Below, in pieces: positions 1-8,413 of a stretch of DNA of 64,000 nucleotides. The stretch comes from an uncultured SAR116 cluster alpha proteobacterium (GTDB lineage Bacteria; Pseudomonadota; Alphaproteobacteria; Puniceispirillales; Marisalimonadaceae). The stretch spans positions 1-64,000 of the forward strand of contig CABZSR010000004.1 in NCBI GenBank assembly GCA_902528415.1. Reading direction: 5' to 3'. The position numbers were made by a program, and so were the translations under genes. Numbering within the stretch: the first letter of the stretch is position 1; each line of letters opens with the position of its first letter. Under the pieces are notes generated by a model. That model was not told the origin of the DNA, made no database searches, and saw only the letters and a list, made by a program, of their open reading frames with translations.

Positions 1-1060
1 AAATTTCAAGTCCTTCTAAAAGAAATTTAGCGGCACTAAAAGATGAAGAAGCAATAATAAAGGAGTTGGGTAATGCATACCATTCAACATGCCATTGACC
101 AGTTGCTCTTTCATGGTCAAGAACCATAGCATCAAGCATTGACGAATGATGTTCCCGTAGCAGTTTTGAACAAGCTAACATTACCTCTGAAGAAATAGGA
201 TTTCTTTTCTGGGGCATTGTAGAAGAAGAACCTCTTCCATGAAGGAAAGGTTCAGCAACTTCCTGTGTTTCAGTTTGCATCATTAACATTACATCATAGG
301 CTATTTTACCTAGCGAAGCTCCTACCAAAGCAAGCCAACCAGTTACTTCACAAAAGTTATCTCTAATTGAGTGCCAACTTACATCAGGCACATTCAAATT
401 TAATTCGTCTGCTAATACTGATTGAGTTTTTAATCCATCAATTTCACCCAGCGAAGCAAGAGTTCCCGCAGCACCGAAGAATGAAAGATTAAACACACGA
501 GCTTTAATTTCTTCTAGTCTTTTTATATGTCTATCAATACTAGACAACCAAGTTGATGCCTTATAGCCAAAAGATACTGGTAAGGCGTGTTGTAAGTGTG
601 TTCTTCCTGCCATTGGGGTTTTTATGTGCTCATTGATAATTTTAACTAATGCATTTGAAATAGAATCTAAATCTGAAGATAGTAGTTTAAATCCTTCCCT
701 TATTTGTATTACATCAGTAGTATCCATAATATCTTGGGTAGTAGCGCCCCAGTGACAGTATTGTCCATAACCATCACTTACATTATCGCTTAATTGCTCT
801 ACTACAGGTAAAATAGGGTAGCCAACAATTGATGTCCTCTTTTGTAGTTTTTCCCAATCAATTATATCTATTTTGGCTGCGTCACTTATTTTTTGTCCAG
901 CTTCACTCGGTATAATACCTAGTTTAGACTGTGATCTTGCTAAAGCGGCTTCGACATCTAAATATAATTGAGTGGTTTTTTCATCTGAAAACAAATAATG
1001 CATTTCACTTGTTCCAAACATTTCACCCCATATTTTTGAATTAGTAACTAAGGCTGGCAT
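1..1060 (-). CDS. PcaB/adenylosuccinate lyase-family protein, 3' end cut by window
   Basis: Open frame of about 353 codons running off the left edge, so the C-terminus is missing. It starts at ATG 1060. The fumarate-lyase superfamily signature GSSSTMPQKRNP lies near residues 273-284, where the mobile loop with the catalytic Ser sits in this superfamily. Further conserved blocks are GATTQDIMDT and AGRTHLQHALP, which carry the usual His/Thr residues. The spacing and the PQKRNP form fit 3-carboxy-cis,cis-muconate cycloisomerase (PcaB)-like members better than PurB, but the substrate cannot be fixed from this. A crotonase lies 14 bp upstream on the same strand, then a tautomerase-like gene, which suggests a small catabolic operon rather than purine synthesis. 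Family call is strong; function is inferred. Confidence 0.8.
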   Translation of the reverse strand, partial: MPALVTNSKIWGEMFGTSEMHYLFSDEKTTQLYLDVEAALARSQSKLGIIPSEAGQKISDAAKIDIIDWEKLQKRTSIVGYPILPVVEQLSDNVSDGYGQYCHWGATTQDIMDTTDVIQIREGFKLLSSDLDSISNALVKIINEHIKTPMAGRTHLQHALPVSFGYKASTWLSSIDRHIKRLEEIKARVFNLSFFGAAGTLASLGEIDGLKTQSVLADELNLNVPDVSWHSIRDNFCEVTGWLALVGASLGKIAYDVMLMMQTETQEVAEPFLHGRGSSSTMPQKRNPISSEVMLACSKLLREHHSSMLDAMVLDHERATGQWHVEWYALPNSFIIASSSFSAAKFLLEGLEI

Positions 1061-1074
1061 TATTTATTTCCCTA

Positions 1075-1869
1075 TCATTTTTTTTGATACCAAGAGGCAA
1101 CTCTTTTCTCAAGAAAACTATTCAATCCCTCAGTTGCTTCGCTAGTCATTCTCTTTTGAGAATGCTCTAGTATTAAATCTTCAAATTTATTGTCTGATAA
1201 TATTAAACCACTTTCAATTAGTACTCTCTTTTTTGTCATTTCCAGCGCACTAGGAGCACACATTAACAAACTTTCAATAATAGACTTCACAACATCATTC
1301 AGCTCACCTGTTTCACAAATCTGGTGGACTAGTCCAATATTCTTGGCTTCATGAGCATCAAAACGTTCGCAAGTTAACGCGTATCTTCTAACGTTCCTGA
1401 CACCTATACTAGCATTTAGATGAGGAATAATGATTCCTGCCATTACACCCCATCTTGCTTCGGCAATAGAAAAAATAGCATCTTCGCTAGCAACTACAAT
1501 ATCAGCTGCAGCTGCAATACCAGTACCCCCTCCAAAGCAGCCTCCATGGATCATAGCTATAGTAGGTTTTGGGAATTCTGTAAGTCCCTTTATTGCAGAA
1601 GCTGTTTTTCTAGATACCTCTATATTTTCTTCTTTATTTAATTTACCAATCTCTTTTAGCCACTCTAAATCTGCACCACCTTGAAAGTGCTTTCCATTAC
1701 CTCTTATAAGAACTACTCTAACATCATCATTATTATATAAAGATGTAAAACTTTTAATTAACTCGTCAATCATAGTTCCATTATAAGCATTGTTTCTTTC
1801 AGGACGATTTAAGATAACTTCGGCTATACCTCTGCTATCTATACTTGTTAAAACAACACCCTCACTCAT
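1075..1869 (-). CDS. Enoyl-CoA hydratase/isomerase (crotonase) family protein
   Basis: 264 aa, the usual crotonase length. The oxyanion-hole region FQGGADLEWL (about 63-72) and the HGGCFGGGTGIAAAADI block (about 109-125) are clear. The position that holds the first catalytic Glu of classical enoyl-CoA hydratases (after GGGC in rat ECH) appears to be Thr/Gly here, while the second Glu is kept in AEARWG. Simple hydratase chemistry is therefore uncertain; isomerase, hydrolase or lyase members of the fold are possible. The stop TGA is directly followed by TAG, a tandem stop. The gene lies between the PcaB-like gene and a tautomerase-like gene on the same strand, so a shared catabolic role on a CoA-activated or unsaturated acid is likely. 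Substrate unknown. Confidence 0.85.
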   Translation of the reverse strand: MSEGVVLTSIDSRGIAEVILNRPERNNAYNGTMIDELIKSFTSLYNNDDVRVVLIRGNGKHFQGGADLEWLKEIGKLNKEENIEVSRKTASAIKGLTEFPKPTIAMIHGGCFGGGTGIAAAADIVVASEDAIFSIAEARWGVMAGIIIPHLNASIGVRNVRRYALTCERFDAHEAKNIGLVHQICETGELNDVVKSIIESLLMCAPSALEMTKKRVLIESGLILSDNKFEDLILEHSQKRMTSEATEGLNSFLEKRVASWYQKK

Positions 1870-1902
1870 TTTTCATCCTTCTAAATAAATTCAACAATTA
1901 AC

Positions 1903-2247
1903 CTATTGTTTTAAGTCTAGAGCGGTTATGCAAGATTCTTTTATAGAAAACGCCCTAAGTCTTACAAAAACATTAAATTCATTTTTTAAAATATCACCCA
2001 TTTTTTTTAGACATTTTTCCCTACTATTTATAGTTCTACTTTTTTTCTCTCTAAATTTCATTTCGCCATATAGTTTATAATTTGAAGTAAAGGTTTTGCT
2101 TTTAACCCAAATAATTTGACAATTATCTTCTTCAGCATCGAGTTCACTTATAATTATGTCTGTTATTTGTTTTTCAATAAATTTAATTTCTGACTTTTTA
2201 AAATTATAATCTAAGCTTTTATCGATATGTAAAATTAAAGAAGGCAT
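1903..2247 (-). CDS. Tautomerase-like small protein (CHMI/4-OT type)
   Basis: 114 aa. The mature protein would begin with Pro after Met removal (MPSLILHID), and an N-terminal Pro is the catalytic base of the tautomerase superfamily. Length and the two-half beta-alpha-beta layout fit the 5-carboxymethyl-2-hydroxymuconate isomerase-like subgroup (about 115-130 aa) better than the 62-aa 4-oxalocrotonate tautomerases. It is the first gene of the minus-strand set ahead of the crotonase and PcaB-like genes and is divergent from the hydratase gene at 2353. The rest of the sequence is poorly conserved and Lys-rich, so the assignment rests mainly on Pro-1, length and context. Confidence 0.55.
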   Translation of the reverse strand: MPSLILHIDKSLDYNFKKSEIKFIEKQITDIIISELDAEEDNCQIIWVKSKTFTSNYKLYGEMKFREKKSRTINSREKCLKKMGDILKNEFNVFVRLRAFSIKESCITALDLKQ

Positions 2248-2352
2248 ATTGAAATTCCACTTATTTTGATATTTTATTAATTGATAATAATATATCTTTT
2301 ATATTAAATAGTTTTTAATAATATTACTTTAAAAAAATTTGAGGTTCAGCAA

Positions 2353-3210
2353 ATGAATAATGAAGAATTAGATATCAATCATTTAAATAAATGGCTTGGC
2401 AATATAGAAATGGTTACAGATTATCTTACACCAATTGTTGAACAAAGGTATAGGGCCACTCTAAACATTGATCCAGGTGACCCTGCAATTGGTGACACTG
2501 CGACTACTGGGTTACATTGGATGTTAGGTTGGAATTTAAAAAAGAATGATGAACTTGGTGTTGATTCTCATCCCGCACGTGGTGACTTTCTGCCACCAGT
2601 CCCACTGCCAAGAAGAATGTGGGCAGGAAGCCAAATTAAAGTTAAATCCCCTCTAAGAGTAGGTGATAAGGTAATAAAAAAATCTAAAGTAGCTGATATC
2701 AAATTAAAAGAAGGTCGAACAGGTAAGTTATGTTTTGTAACTGCAGAATATGAATATTTAGTTGATGACGACGTTCGTTTACATGAATCACATAATATTG
2801 TTTATCGTGATGTAACTAAGGCTGGGGGAGGGTCTGGAGTATCGGATGTTATACCAAAAGATGCAGATTTCACTGAAACAATTTTTATGCATCCAACTAT
2901 TTTATTTCGTTATTCGGCAATTGGTTTTGTTGGGCACAGAATTCATTATGATTATCCATATACTAAAAATGAAGAAAATTATCCTGATTTAATAGTGCAT
3001 GGTCCTCTACAAGCAACATTCTTACTTAGGGCTGCAGAAAAACTTAAGGGTAAACCTGTAACTTCTTTTAATCACAAAGTCATGGCTCCTGTTTTTGCGA
3101 ATAGCGATTATATAATCGGCGCTAAAGACAATACAGACGGAAGTGTTACTTGTTGGGGAGCAGTCGAAGGCTCGGGCATGACCATGCAAGCTGAAGCTCA
3201 TTTTGAATAA
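2353..3210 (+). CDS. HTD2-type acyl-CoA hydratase (mesaconyl-C4/itaconyl-CoA hydratase-like)
   Basis: 285 aa. The N-terminal part has the GDTATTGLHWMLGW and LPPVPLPRRMWAGS blocks typical of double-hotdog hydratases annotated as HTD2 or mesaconyl-C4-CoA hydratase, and the C-terminal part has IHYDYPYT and LIVHGPLQATFLL, the second hotdog with its conserved His. Length matches that family. The RBS GAGG (2341-2344) precedes the ATG. It is the first gene of a plus-strand cluster with MmgE/PrpD, CaiB, CitE/HpcH, MaoC and TRAP genes. By analogy with P. aeruginosa PA0878 it would hydrate itaconyl-CoA to citramalyl-CoA; by analogy with Chloroflexus Meh it would hydrate mesaconyl-C4-CoA. Both end at citramalyl-CoA. 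The exact substrate is inference. Confidence 0.75.
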   Translation: MNNEELDINHLNKWLGNIEMVTDYLTPIVEQRYRATLNIDPGDPAIGDTATTGLHWMLGWNLKKNDELGVDSHPARGDFLPPVPLPRRMWAGSQIKVKSPLRVGDKVIKKSKVADIKLKEGRTGKLCFVTAEYEYLVDDDVRLHESHNIVYRDVTKAGGGSGVSDVIPKDADFTETIFMHPTILFRYSAIGFVGHRIHYDYPYTKNEENYPDLIVHGPLQATFLLRAAEKLKGKPVTSFNHKVMAPVFANSDYIIGAKDNTDGSVTCWGAVEGSGMTMQAEAHFE

Positions 3211-3227
3211 AATTATAGGAGGAAAAC

Positions 3228-4550
3228 ATGGTGTCGATAACAAAATTATTTGGTAGTTATGGTTGTAATTGTAAATTAGACAGCTTTAATGATGAAATGA
3301 GATTTTTTGCAAGAATGTCTATATTAGACTGGTGTGGTGTTGCCTATGCTGCAAAAAAAGAACCGGTTTCTAAAATCGTTTCTGATATGGTTAAAGAAGA
3401 AAATGGTGTTAACCAAGCAAGGGTAATTTCTACTGGTCATAAAGTTTCCTCCAGAGGAGCAGCCCTTGCTAATGGAGCAACAGGGCATGCATTAGATTAT
3501 GATGACACGCATTTTCTTTTTGTAGGCCATCCGACTTCCTGTGCATTACCAGTTGCTTTGGCATTAGGTGAAGAATTAGGCTCTTCTATTGAAGATATAT
3601 TACTTGCCTATATGGCAGGAGTGGAGGTTTCAACGAGAATAGGACATATTTTAGGATACTCTCATTATAATGCGGGCTTTCACCAAACCGCCACCAGTGG
3701 TTCGTTTGGTGCAACAATTGTTGCGTCAAAACTATTAGATTTGAATGAAGATCAAACAATAAATGCTCTTGGATTAGTATCCACAAGAGCTTCAGGAATA
3801 AAATCTCAATTTGGAACTATGGGTAAACCATTTCATGCCGGAATGGCTGCTTCAAATGGTATTGAAGCTGCTAAATTGTCAAAGCTTGGATTTGTATCAA
3901 AAGAAGATGGTATTGAATGTGAGCAGGGTTTTTTCTTAACACACGGTTGGGATAAAAAATTTCCTCCTAGAGCTATAGAAAATTTAGGAACAGATTTTTT
4001 ATTTCCTGAAATCAAATACAAGTTCCATGCATGTTGTCACGGTCTACACTCTTTCTTAGAGGCGCTGGATGAGATGAAGTTAGAAAATAATTTTAACCCT
4101 GAGACAATAGAGGAAATCGCAATTGAGACTAACCCTTCATGGTTGAAAGTTTGTAATATTGAAGAGCCAAAAACAGGCTTGGAATCAAAATTTTCTTATA
4201 AATTAACTGCAGCCATGTCTATTTATGGCAAAGATACTTCTAATTTAGATACATATAGCGATGAAATTTGTTTTGATGATAATTTAAATAATATTAGAGA
4301 TAAAGTAAGAGTGATACCCAATGATAATTTAAGCAACACTCAATCTTTAATTTCAATTAAGGATGGTTCTAGAAATGTCAAAAACAAACACGACTTGTCA
4401 GATAAAATTGAGAATAATATTCTAAAAACTAAAATAGTAAATAAGTCAGTTTCTTTACTTTCAGAGACCAAATCAAATCAAATTTCTAAAATATTAAACG
4501 CTCCTAATGAAAATAAAGTAGATGCTCTAGTTGATTGTTTGGTTAGCTAA
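3228..4550 (+). CDS. MmgE/PrpD family protein
   Basis: 440 aa, the normal length. It carries the family motif GHALDYDDTH and later FHAGMAASNGIEAA and KFHACCHGLHSFLEAL. The superfamily includes 2-methylcitrate dehydratase and cis-aconitate decarboxylase (the itaconate-forming enzyme). RBS AGGAGG lies before ATG 3228, 17 bp after the hydratase gene; its stop shares one base with the next ATG (TAATG), indicating translational coupling. P. aeruginosa has a PrpD-family gene (PA0881) at the same place in its itaconate operon, with no settled role. A function on citramalate, 2-methylmalate or a related C5 acid is possible but cannot be read from sequence. Confidence 0.85.
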   Translation: MVSITKLFGSYGCNCKLDSFNDEMRFFARMSILDWCGVAYAAKKEPVSKIVSDMVKEENGVNQARVISTGHKVSSRGAALANGATGHALDYDDTHFLFVGHPTSCALPVALALGEELGSSIEDILLAYMAGVEVSTRIGHILGYSHYNAGFHQTATSGSFGATIVASKLLDLNEDQTINALGLVSTRASGIKSQFGTMGKPFHAGMAASNGIEAAKLSKLGFVSKEDGIECEQGFFLTHGWDKKFPPRAIENLGTDFLFPEIKYKFHACCHGLHSFLEALDEMKLENNFNPETIEEIAIETNPSWLKVCNIEEPKTGLESKFSYKLTAAMSIYGKDTSNLDTYSDEICFDDNLNNIRDKVRVIPNDNLSNTQSLISIKDGSRNVKNKHDLSDKIENNILKTKIVNKSVSLLSETKSNQISKILNAPNENKVDALVDCLVS

Positions 4551-5707
4551 TGATTGCACAAAATTCATCTAAAGATTTAGAGGGTTTGTTGGTAGTAACA
4601 GTTGAACAAGCCGTTGCTGCTCCGTACACATCATGTAGACTAGCTGACGCAGGTGCTAGAGTAATTAAAGTTGAAAGACCAGAGGGAGATTTTGCCAGGA
4701 ATTATGATAGTAACGCACTTGGCAATAGTGCCTATTTTGTTTGGTTAAATAGGGGCAAAGAATCAATTGCCTTAGATCTTAAAAATAAAGAAGATATGGC
4801 GGTTTTTGAAAATATTATTTCTAAATCAGATATTTTAATTCAAAACTTAGCCCCAGGTGCATTTGAACGCCTTGGTTTAGATTTAATAGAATTAAGATTA
4901 AAATATCCATCTTTAATTACATGTTCTATTTCTGGTTTTGGAGATGAAGGCCCTTATAAAAATCAAAAAGCCTATGACATGTTAATACAAGCTGAAACTG
5001 GAGTTATTGATATTACTGGTCTACCAGATAAAGAGGGATTTGATGGAAGAGCAAAAGTTGGTCCATCAGTTTGTGATATTTCTGCAGGTATGACCGCATA
5101 TCAAGCAATTTTGCAAGCAATAATTAAAAGAAGTATAACTGGAAAAGGAAGACACATTTCAGTATCAATGTTTAATTCACTCGCTGATTGGATGAACCCT
5201 TTTTATTTAGGTTATGTTTATAATCAAAAAGTTCCCAAAAGAAATGGTATGACACACCCAATAATTGTCCCATATGGAGCGTATGCTTGTAAGGACAAGC
5301 TAACTTTATTGATAGCAATCCAAAATGACCGAGAATGGGCCAATTTGTGTAAAATAGTTTTGGATGATGAATTTATGGCAAATGATAATCGTTTTAAAAC
5401 TAATTCCGATCGAGTGGCTAATAGAGAGCTAACAGAGAAAATTATTCAAGATAAATTTATGAAATTTGAACGAGAAGAATTAATTGGAAAACTTGAAGAA
5501 GCTAGTGTTGCTTATGGAAGAATTTCTGATATGGAACAATTAAAAAACCATCCACAAAATAACTTTCTAGAAATTGATACAAAAAATGGAAAGGTAAAAG
5601 TTTTAGGCCCTGGTGCTATACATGATAATTTTATACCAGATGTAAACAAAATGCCTGAATTAGATGAGCATGGCAAAATGATTAGAAGTGAATTTAGTTC
5701 TATATAA
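4550..5707 (+). CDS. CaiB/BaiF family (class III) CoA-transferase, first copy
   Basis: 385 aa. The class III CoA-transferase features are present: LADAGARVIKVERPEGD near residues 31-47, the FVWLNRGKESIALDL block (63-77), SISGFGDEGP (126-135) and the catalytic Asp at 176 in CDISAG. It overlaps the PrpD gene by one base. Next to a CitE/HpcH-type lyase and hydratases, the parsimonious role is moving CoA from succinyl-CoA or another donor to a branched C5 dicarboxylate, as Ict (PA0882) does with itaconate. A mesaconyl-CoA C1-C4 transferase role, as Mct in Chloroflexus, is an alternative because Mct belongs to the same family. Confidence 0.88.
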   Translation: MIAQNSSKDLEGLLVVTVEQAVAAPYTSCRLADAGARVIKVERPEGDFARNYDSNALGNSAYFVWLNRGKESIALDLKNKEDMAVFENIISKSDILIQNLAPGAFERLGLDLIELRLKYPSLITCSISGFGDEGPYKNQKAYDMLIQAETGVIDITGLPDKEGFDGRAKVGPSVCDISAGMTAYQAILQAIIKRSITGKGRHISVSMFNSLADWMNPFYLGYVYNQKVPKRNGMTHPIIVPYGAYACKDKLTLLIAIQNDREWANLCKIVLDDEFMANDNRFKTNSDRVANRELTEKIIQDKFMKFEREELIGKLEEASVAYGRISDMEQLKNHPQNNFLEIDTKNGKVKVLGPGAIHDNFIPDVNKMPELDEHGKMIRSEFSSI

Positions 5708-5731
5708 AATTATAAAAAATAGGAGTTTACT

Positions 5732-6544
5732 TTGAGAAGCATTTTATTTTTACCAACAGACAAAATTGAGAGATTACCTAAAGCTCTAGGATCTGGAGCG
5801 GACAAAGTTATTTTTGACTTAGAAGATGGTCTGGCTCACGATAAAAAAGCCCTTGGTAGATCTAATTTTGCTGATTTAGCAAATAGAAACTTTGATGGTC
5901 AACCGGACAAGTTTTTATTACGAATTAACGCCTTGGACACTGACGAATATCAAGATGATATAAAGATGTTAAAATCTCTATCAACTCTTCCTTATTCTAT
6001 AGCCATCCCCAAAATAGAGTCTGCCGATGAGTGTAGAACTTTTTTAAAAGACCTTGGAACTAATATTTTAATATTACCACAAATAGAAACTCCACGGGGT
6101 ATCGCAACAGTTGAGAGTTGGAATTGTTCAAATATAGAATTTTCTGGAATAGGATTTGGTTCAGCAGATTATTGCGCATCTACAGGTGGAGACATGGGTA
6201 AAGCTAGTTTAGCTTACGGTAGAGGTAAAATTATTAACGCTGCTGCTTTATACAATGCCGATGCCCTTGATGGTGTATGGTTAGATTTTAGAGATCCTGA
6301 TGGTTGTAGAGAAGAAACCCAATATGTCAAAACTATGGGATTTAAAGGGCGGTTTGCAATTCATCCAGATCAAATTAAACCGATTCATGATGCTTACAGA
6401 CCGACAAGTCAAGAATTAGAATGGGCAAAGGGTGTTTTAGAAGAAGCTAAAACTGCAGGTACTGGAGCCTTCAAATATCAGGGCAAAATGGTTGACGCAC
6501 CAGTATTAGCAGTAGCTAGACAGATTATGTCAAGGGAGGATTAG
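5732..6544 (+). CDS. HpcH/HpaI-CitE family lyase, probable citramalyl-CoA lyase
   Basis: 270 aa, starting at TTG 5732 with RBS AGGAG at 5721-5725; no better ATG fits the N-terminus RSILFLPTDKIERLPKAL. The TIM-barrel motifs are IFDLEDGL (metal-binding Glu/Asp region), LRINALDT, LPQIETPRGI and GFGSADYCAS. Single-domain CitE-like proteins of this size cleave citramalyl-CoA, malyl-CoA or beta-methylmalyl-CoA. In this context citramalyl-CoA to acetyl-CoA plus pyruvate is the likely final step, as for Ccl (PA0883). The stop is immediately followed by the ATG of the MaoC gene, so the two are co-translated. Family sure, substrate inferred. Confidence 0.85.
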   Translation: MRSILFLPTDKIERLPKALGSGADKVIFDLEDGLAHDKKALGRSNFADLANRNFDGQPDKFLLRINALDTDEYQDDIKMLKSLSTLPYSIAIPKIESADECRTFLKDLGTNILILPQIETPRGIATVESWNCSNIEFSGIGFGSADYCASTGGDMGKASLAYGRGKIINAAALYNADALDGVWLDFRDPDGCREETQYVKTMGFKGRFAIHPDQIKPIHDAYRPTSQELEWAKGVLEEAKTAGTGAFKYQGKMVDAPVLAVARQIMSRED

Positions 6545-7084
6545 ATGGATGACAACACATACGGAATTAGAAAAATAGGGCCACAAAGGTATAGAGAAGA
6601 TCCAGGCAGATATTTTGAAGATTTTCAAGTTGGTGATGTTTACGAACATTGGCCAGGTAGAACAGTAAGTGAAGCTGACAATATATGGTTTACCAACCTA
6701 ACAATGAATACACACCCAATACATTTTGATGCAAATTATGCATCTAAGTCAGAATTTGGAAAATATTTAGTAAACTCTGCGTTCACATTGGCTCTAGTAA
6801 CTGGAATGTGTGTTAGCGGTACAAGTCAAAAAGCTATTGCTAATTTGGGATGGGAAGAAATTAAAATCCCAGCACCTGTATTTGTTGGAGATACTTTATA
6901 TTCTGAAACAGAAGTCTTAGACAAAAGAGAATCAAAATCCAGACCAACTCAAGGTATTGTTAAGGTTAGACATATTGGGAAAAATCAGGATAAAGTTGTC
7001 GTGATGGATATGGTTAGGTCTTTCCTTGTGGCTAAACGAGGGCATAGTGTTGTTGACAAAATTATAGAAGAAACCGCTAATTAA
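6545..7084 (+). CDS. MaoC-like acyl-CoA hydratase/dehydratase
   Basis: 179 aa single-hotdog MaoC protein. The N-terminal block YFEDFQVGDVYEHWPGRTVS (about 22-41) and the active-site helix NTHPIHFDANYA are typical of members annotated as mesaconyl-CoA hydratase or beta-methylmalyl-CoA dehydratase; the His of the usual D/N-x-x-x-x-H pair is present. Its ATG starts at the base after the lyase stop, and the second CaiB gene follows after 12 bp. Having both this and the HTD2-type hydratase in one operon suggests two hydration steps or two isomeric enoyl-CoA substrates, for example mesaconyl-C1-CoA and mesaconyl-C4-CoA or itaconyl-CoA. Confidence 0.85.
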   Translation: MDDNTYGIRKIGPQRYREDPGRYFEDFQVGDVYEHWPGRTVSEADNIWFTNLTMNTHPIHFDANYASKSEFGKYLVNSAFTLALVTGMCVSGTSQKAIANLGWEEIKIPAPVFVGDTLYSETEVLDKRESKSRPTQGIVKVRHIGKNQDKVVVMDMVRSFLVAKRGHSVVDKIIEETAN

Positions 7085-7096
7085 AGAGCAATATTA

Positions 7097-8302
7097 ATGA
7101 GTTTACCTTTATCTGGCGTTAAAGTAATTGCCTTTGAACAGTACGGTGCAGGTCCATTTGGAACACAATATTTAGCGGATATGGGTGCAGACGTTATTAA
7201 AGTAGAGCCAGCAGGAACTAGCGGAGATTATTTGAGAGATATTGGCCCTTATTTTATAGATGGAGACAATAAGAATTCTGCATCTAGTATCTTTTTTCAG
7301 GCACTTAACAGAAACAAAAGAAGCATAACCTTGGATATATTAACCAAGGAAGGTAAAATTATACTCCAGAAATTAGTGGAAAATGCTGATGCTGTTTGTA
7401 ACAATTTAAGAGGTGATGTTCCAGAAAAACTTGGAATAACTTATGAACAACTTAAACCATTTAATAAAGCTATTGTTGCTGCTCATTGTTCAGCATATGG
7501 AAGAGAAGGTCCTAGAAAAAATTGGCCTGGATATGATTATTTGATGCAGGCTGAGGCAGGCTATTTTTCATTAACAGGTGAGCCAAGTGGACCACCAACA
7601 AGATTTGGACTTTCAATTGTAGATTATATGTCAGGACTTACAATGTCCTTTGGTCTAGTGAGCGCTGTTTTGTCAGCAAGATCTCATGGTTTGGGAAGAG
7701 ACGTAGATGTAAACTTGTTTGACACAGCTATGTTTAATCAAAGCTATATGGCTGCATGGACATTGAATACAGAGTTTAAAAGTGAAAGATTAGATAGATC
7801 GGCTCATCCCATTTTAGTTCCATGTCAATTATATAAAACAAAAGATGGCTGGATTTTTTTGATGTGTAATAAGGAGAGCTTTTGGCCAATATTGTGTAAA
7901 AAAATTGGTAGAGAAGATTTAAGTAAAGACCAAAGATTTGAAAACTTTGCTTGTAGACAAGAAAACCGAGACGAAATTACTAAAATTCTAGATAATGAAT
8001 TAATGAAAAAAAACACATCAGATTGGTTGAAAGAATTTGGTGGAATAGTGCCAGCAGCGCCAATCTTAGATTTAAAAGAATCTCTTGAAAATCCATTTTT
8101 ACAAGATAGAAAAAATATACAACATCTAAAAACTAAACGTGGCGAAGATATAAGTTTATTGAAAACCCCAGTTCATTTATCAGACACCAATTTTCGTGAT
8201 AAAACTGCTCCAGAACTTGGCGACGATACGCATGACGTACTTGAGGAAATTGGTTATAATAAAGAACAAATAAGTAATTTTAAAAATAAAGGCATAATAT
8301 AG
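7097..8302 (+). CDS. CaiB/BaiF family CoA-transferase, second copy
   Basis: 401 aa. Core motifs are YLADMGADVIKVEPAG (25-40), ALNRNKRSITLD (69-80), CSAYGREGPR (131-140) and catalytic Asp 176 in IVDYMSG. It differs clearly from the first copy, so this is not a recent tandem duplication. It closes the enzymatic part of the cluster; the TRAP genes begin 111 bp later. With two CaiB enzymes one may activate the imported acid while the other shifts CoA between carboxylates or uses another donor. No sequence feature decides which. Confidence 0.87.
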   Translation: MSLPLSGVKVIAFEQYGAGPFGTQYLADMGADVIKVEPAGTSGDYLRDIGPYFIDGDNKNSASSIFFQALNRNKRSITLDILTKEGKIILQKLVENADAVCNNLRGDVPEKLGITYEQLKPFNKAIVAAHCSAYGREGPRKNWPGYDYLMQAEAGYFSLTGEPSGPPTRFGLSIVDYMSGLTMSFGLVSAVLSARSHGLGRDVDVNLFDTAMFNQSYMAAWTLNTEFKSERLDRSAHPILVPCQLYKTKDGWIFLMCNKESFWPILCKKIGREDLSKDQRFENFACRQENRDEITKILDNELMKKNTSDWLKEFGGIVPAAPILDLKESLENPFLQDRKNIQHLKTKRGEDISLLKTPVHLSDTNFRDKTAPELGDDTHDVLEEIGYNKEQISNFKNKGII

Positions 8303-8354
8303 TTTAAATTACATAACATATTAATCAATTTCTTCTATTTCATTGCAATTAAGG

Positions 8355-8382
8355 GTTTACCTCATTCATTTAAAGTTATAGT
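8355..8382 (+). promoter_or_regulatory. Possible sigma70 promoter ahead of the TRAP genes
   Basis: GTTTAC (8355-8360) and TATAGT (8377-8382) are separated by 16 bp in the 111-bp gap before dctP. The -35 is weak and the region is AT-rich, so chance is a real possibility. It would allow the TRAP genes to be expressed separately from the upstream enzymes. Confidence 0.3.
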
Positions 8383-8413
8383 TTGTGATTCTAAATATTT
8401 GGAGGAAATTTTA

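Noticed and set aside
1420-1684. Plus-strand frames inside the crotonase gene and the many similar antisense frames across the window
   Set aside because: They lie entirely opposite well-supported genes, lack RBS and show no recognisable family.
8399-8413. TTG 8399 as dctP start, giving MEEIL before MKFTK
   Set aside because: The GGAGG ribosome-binding site lies inside this stretch; ATG 8414 is correctly spaced and starts the signal peptide.
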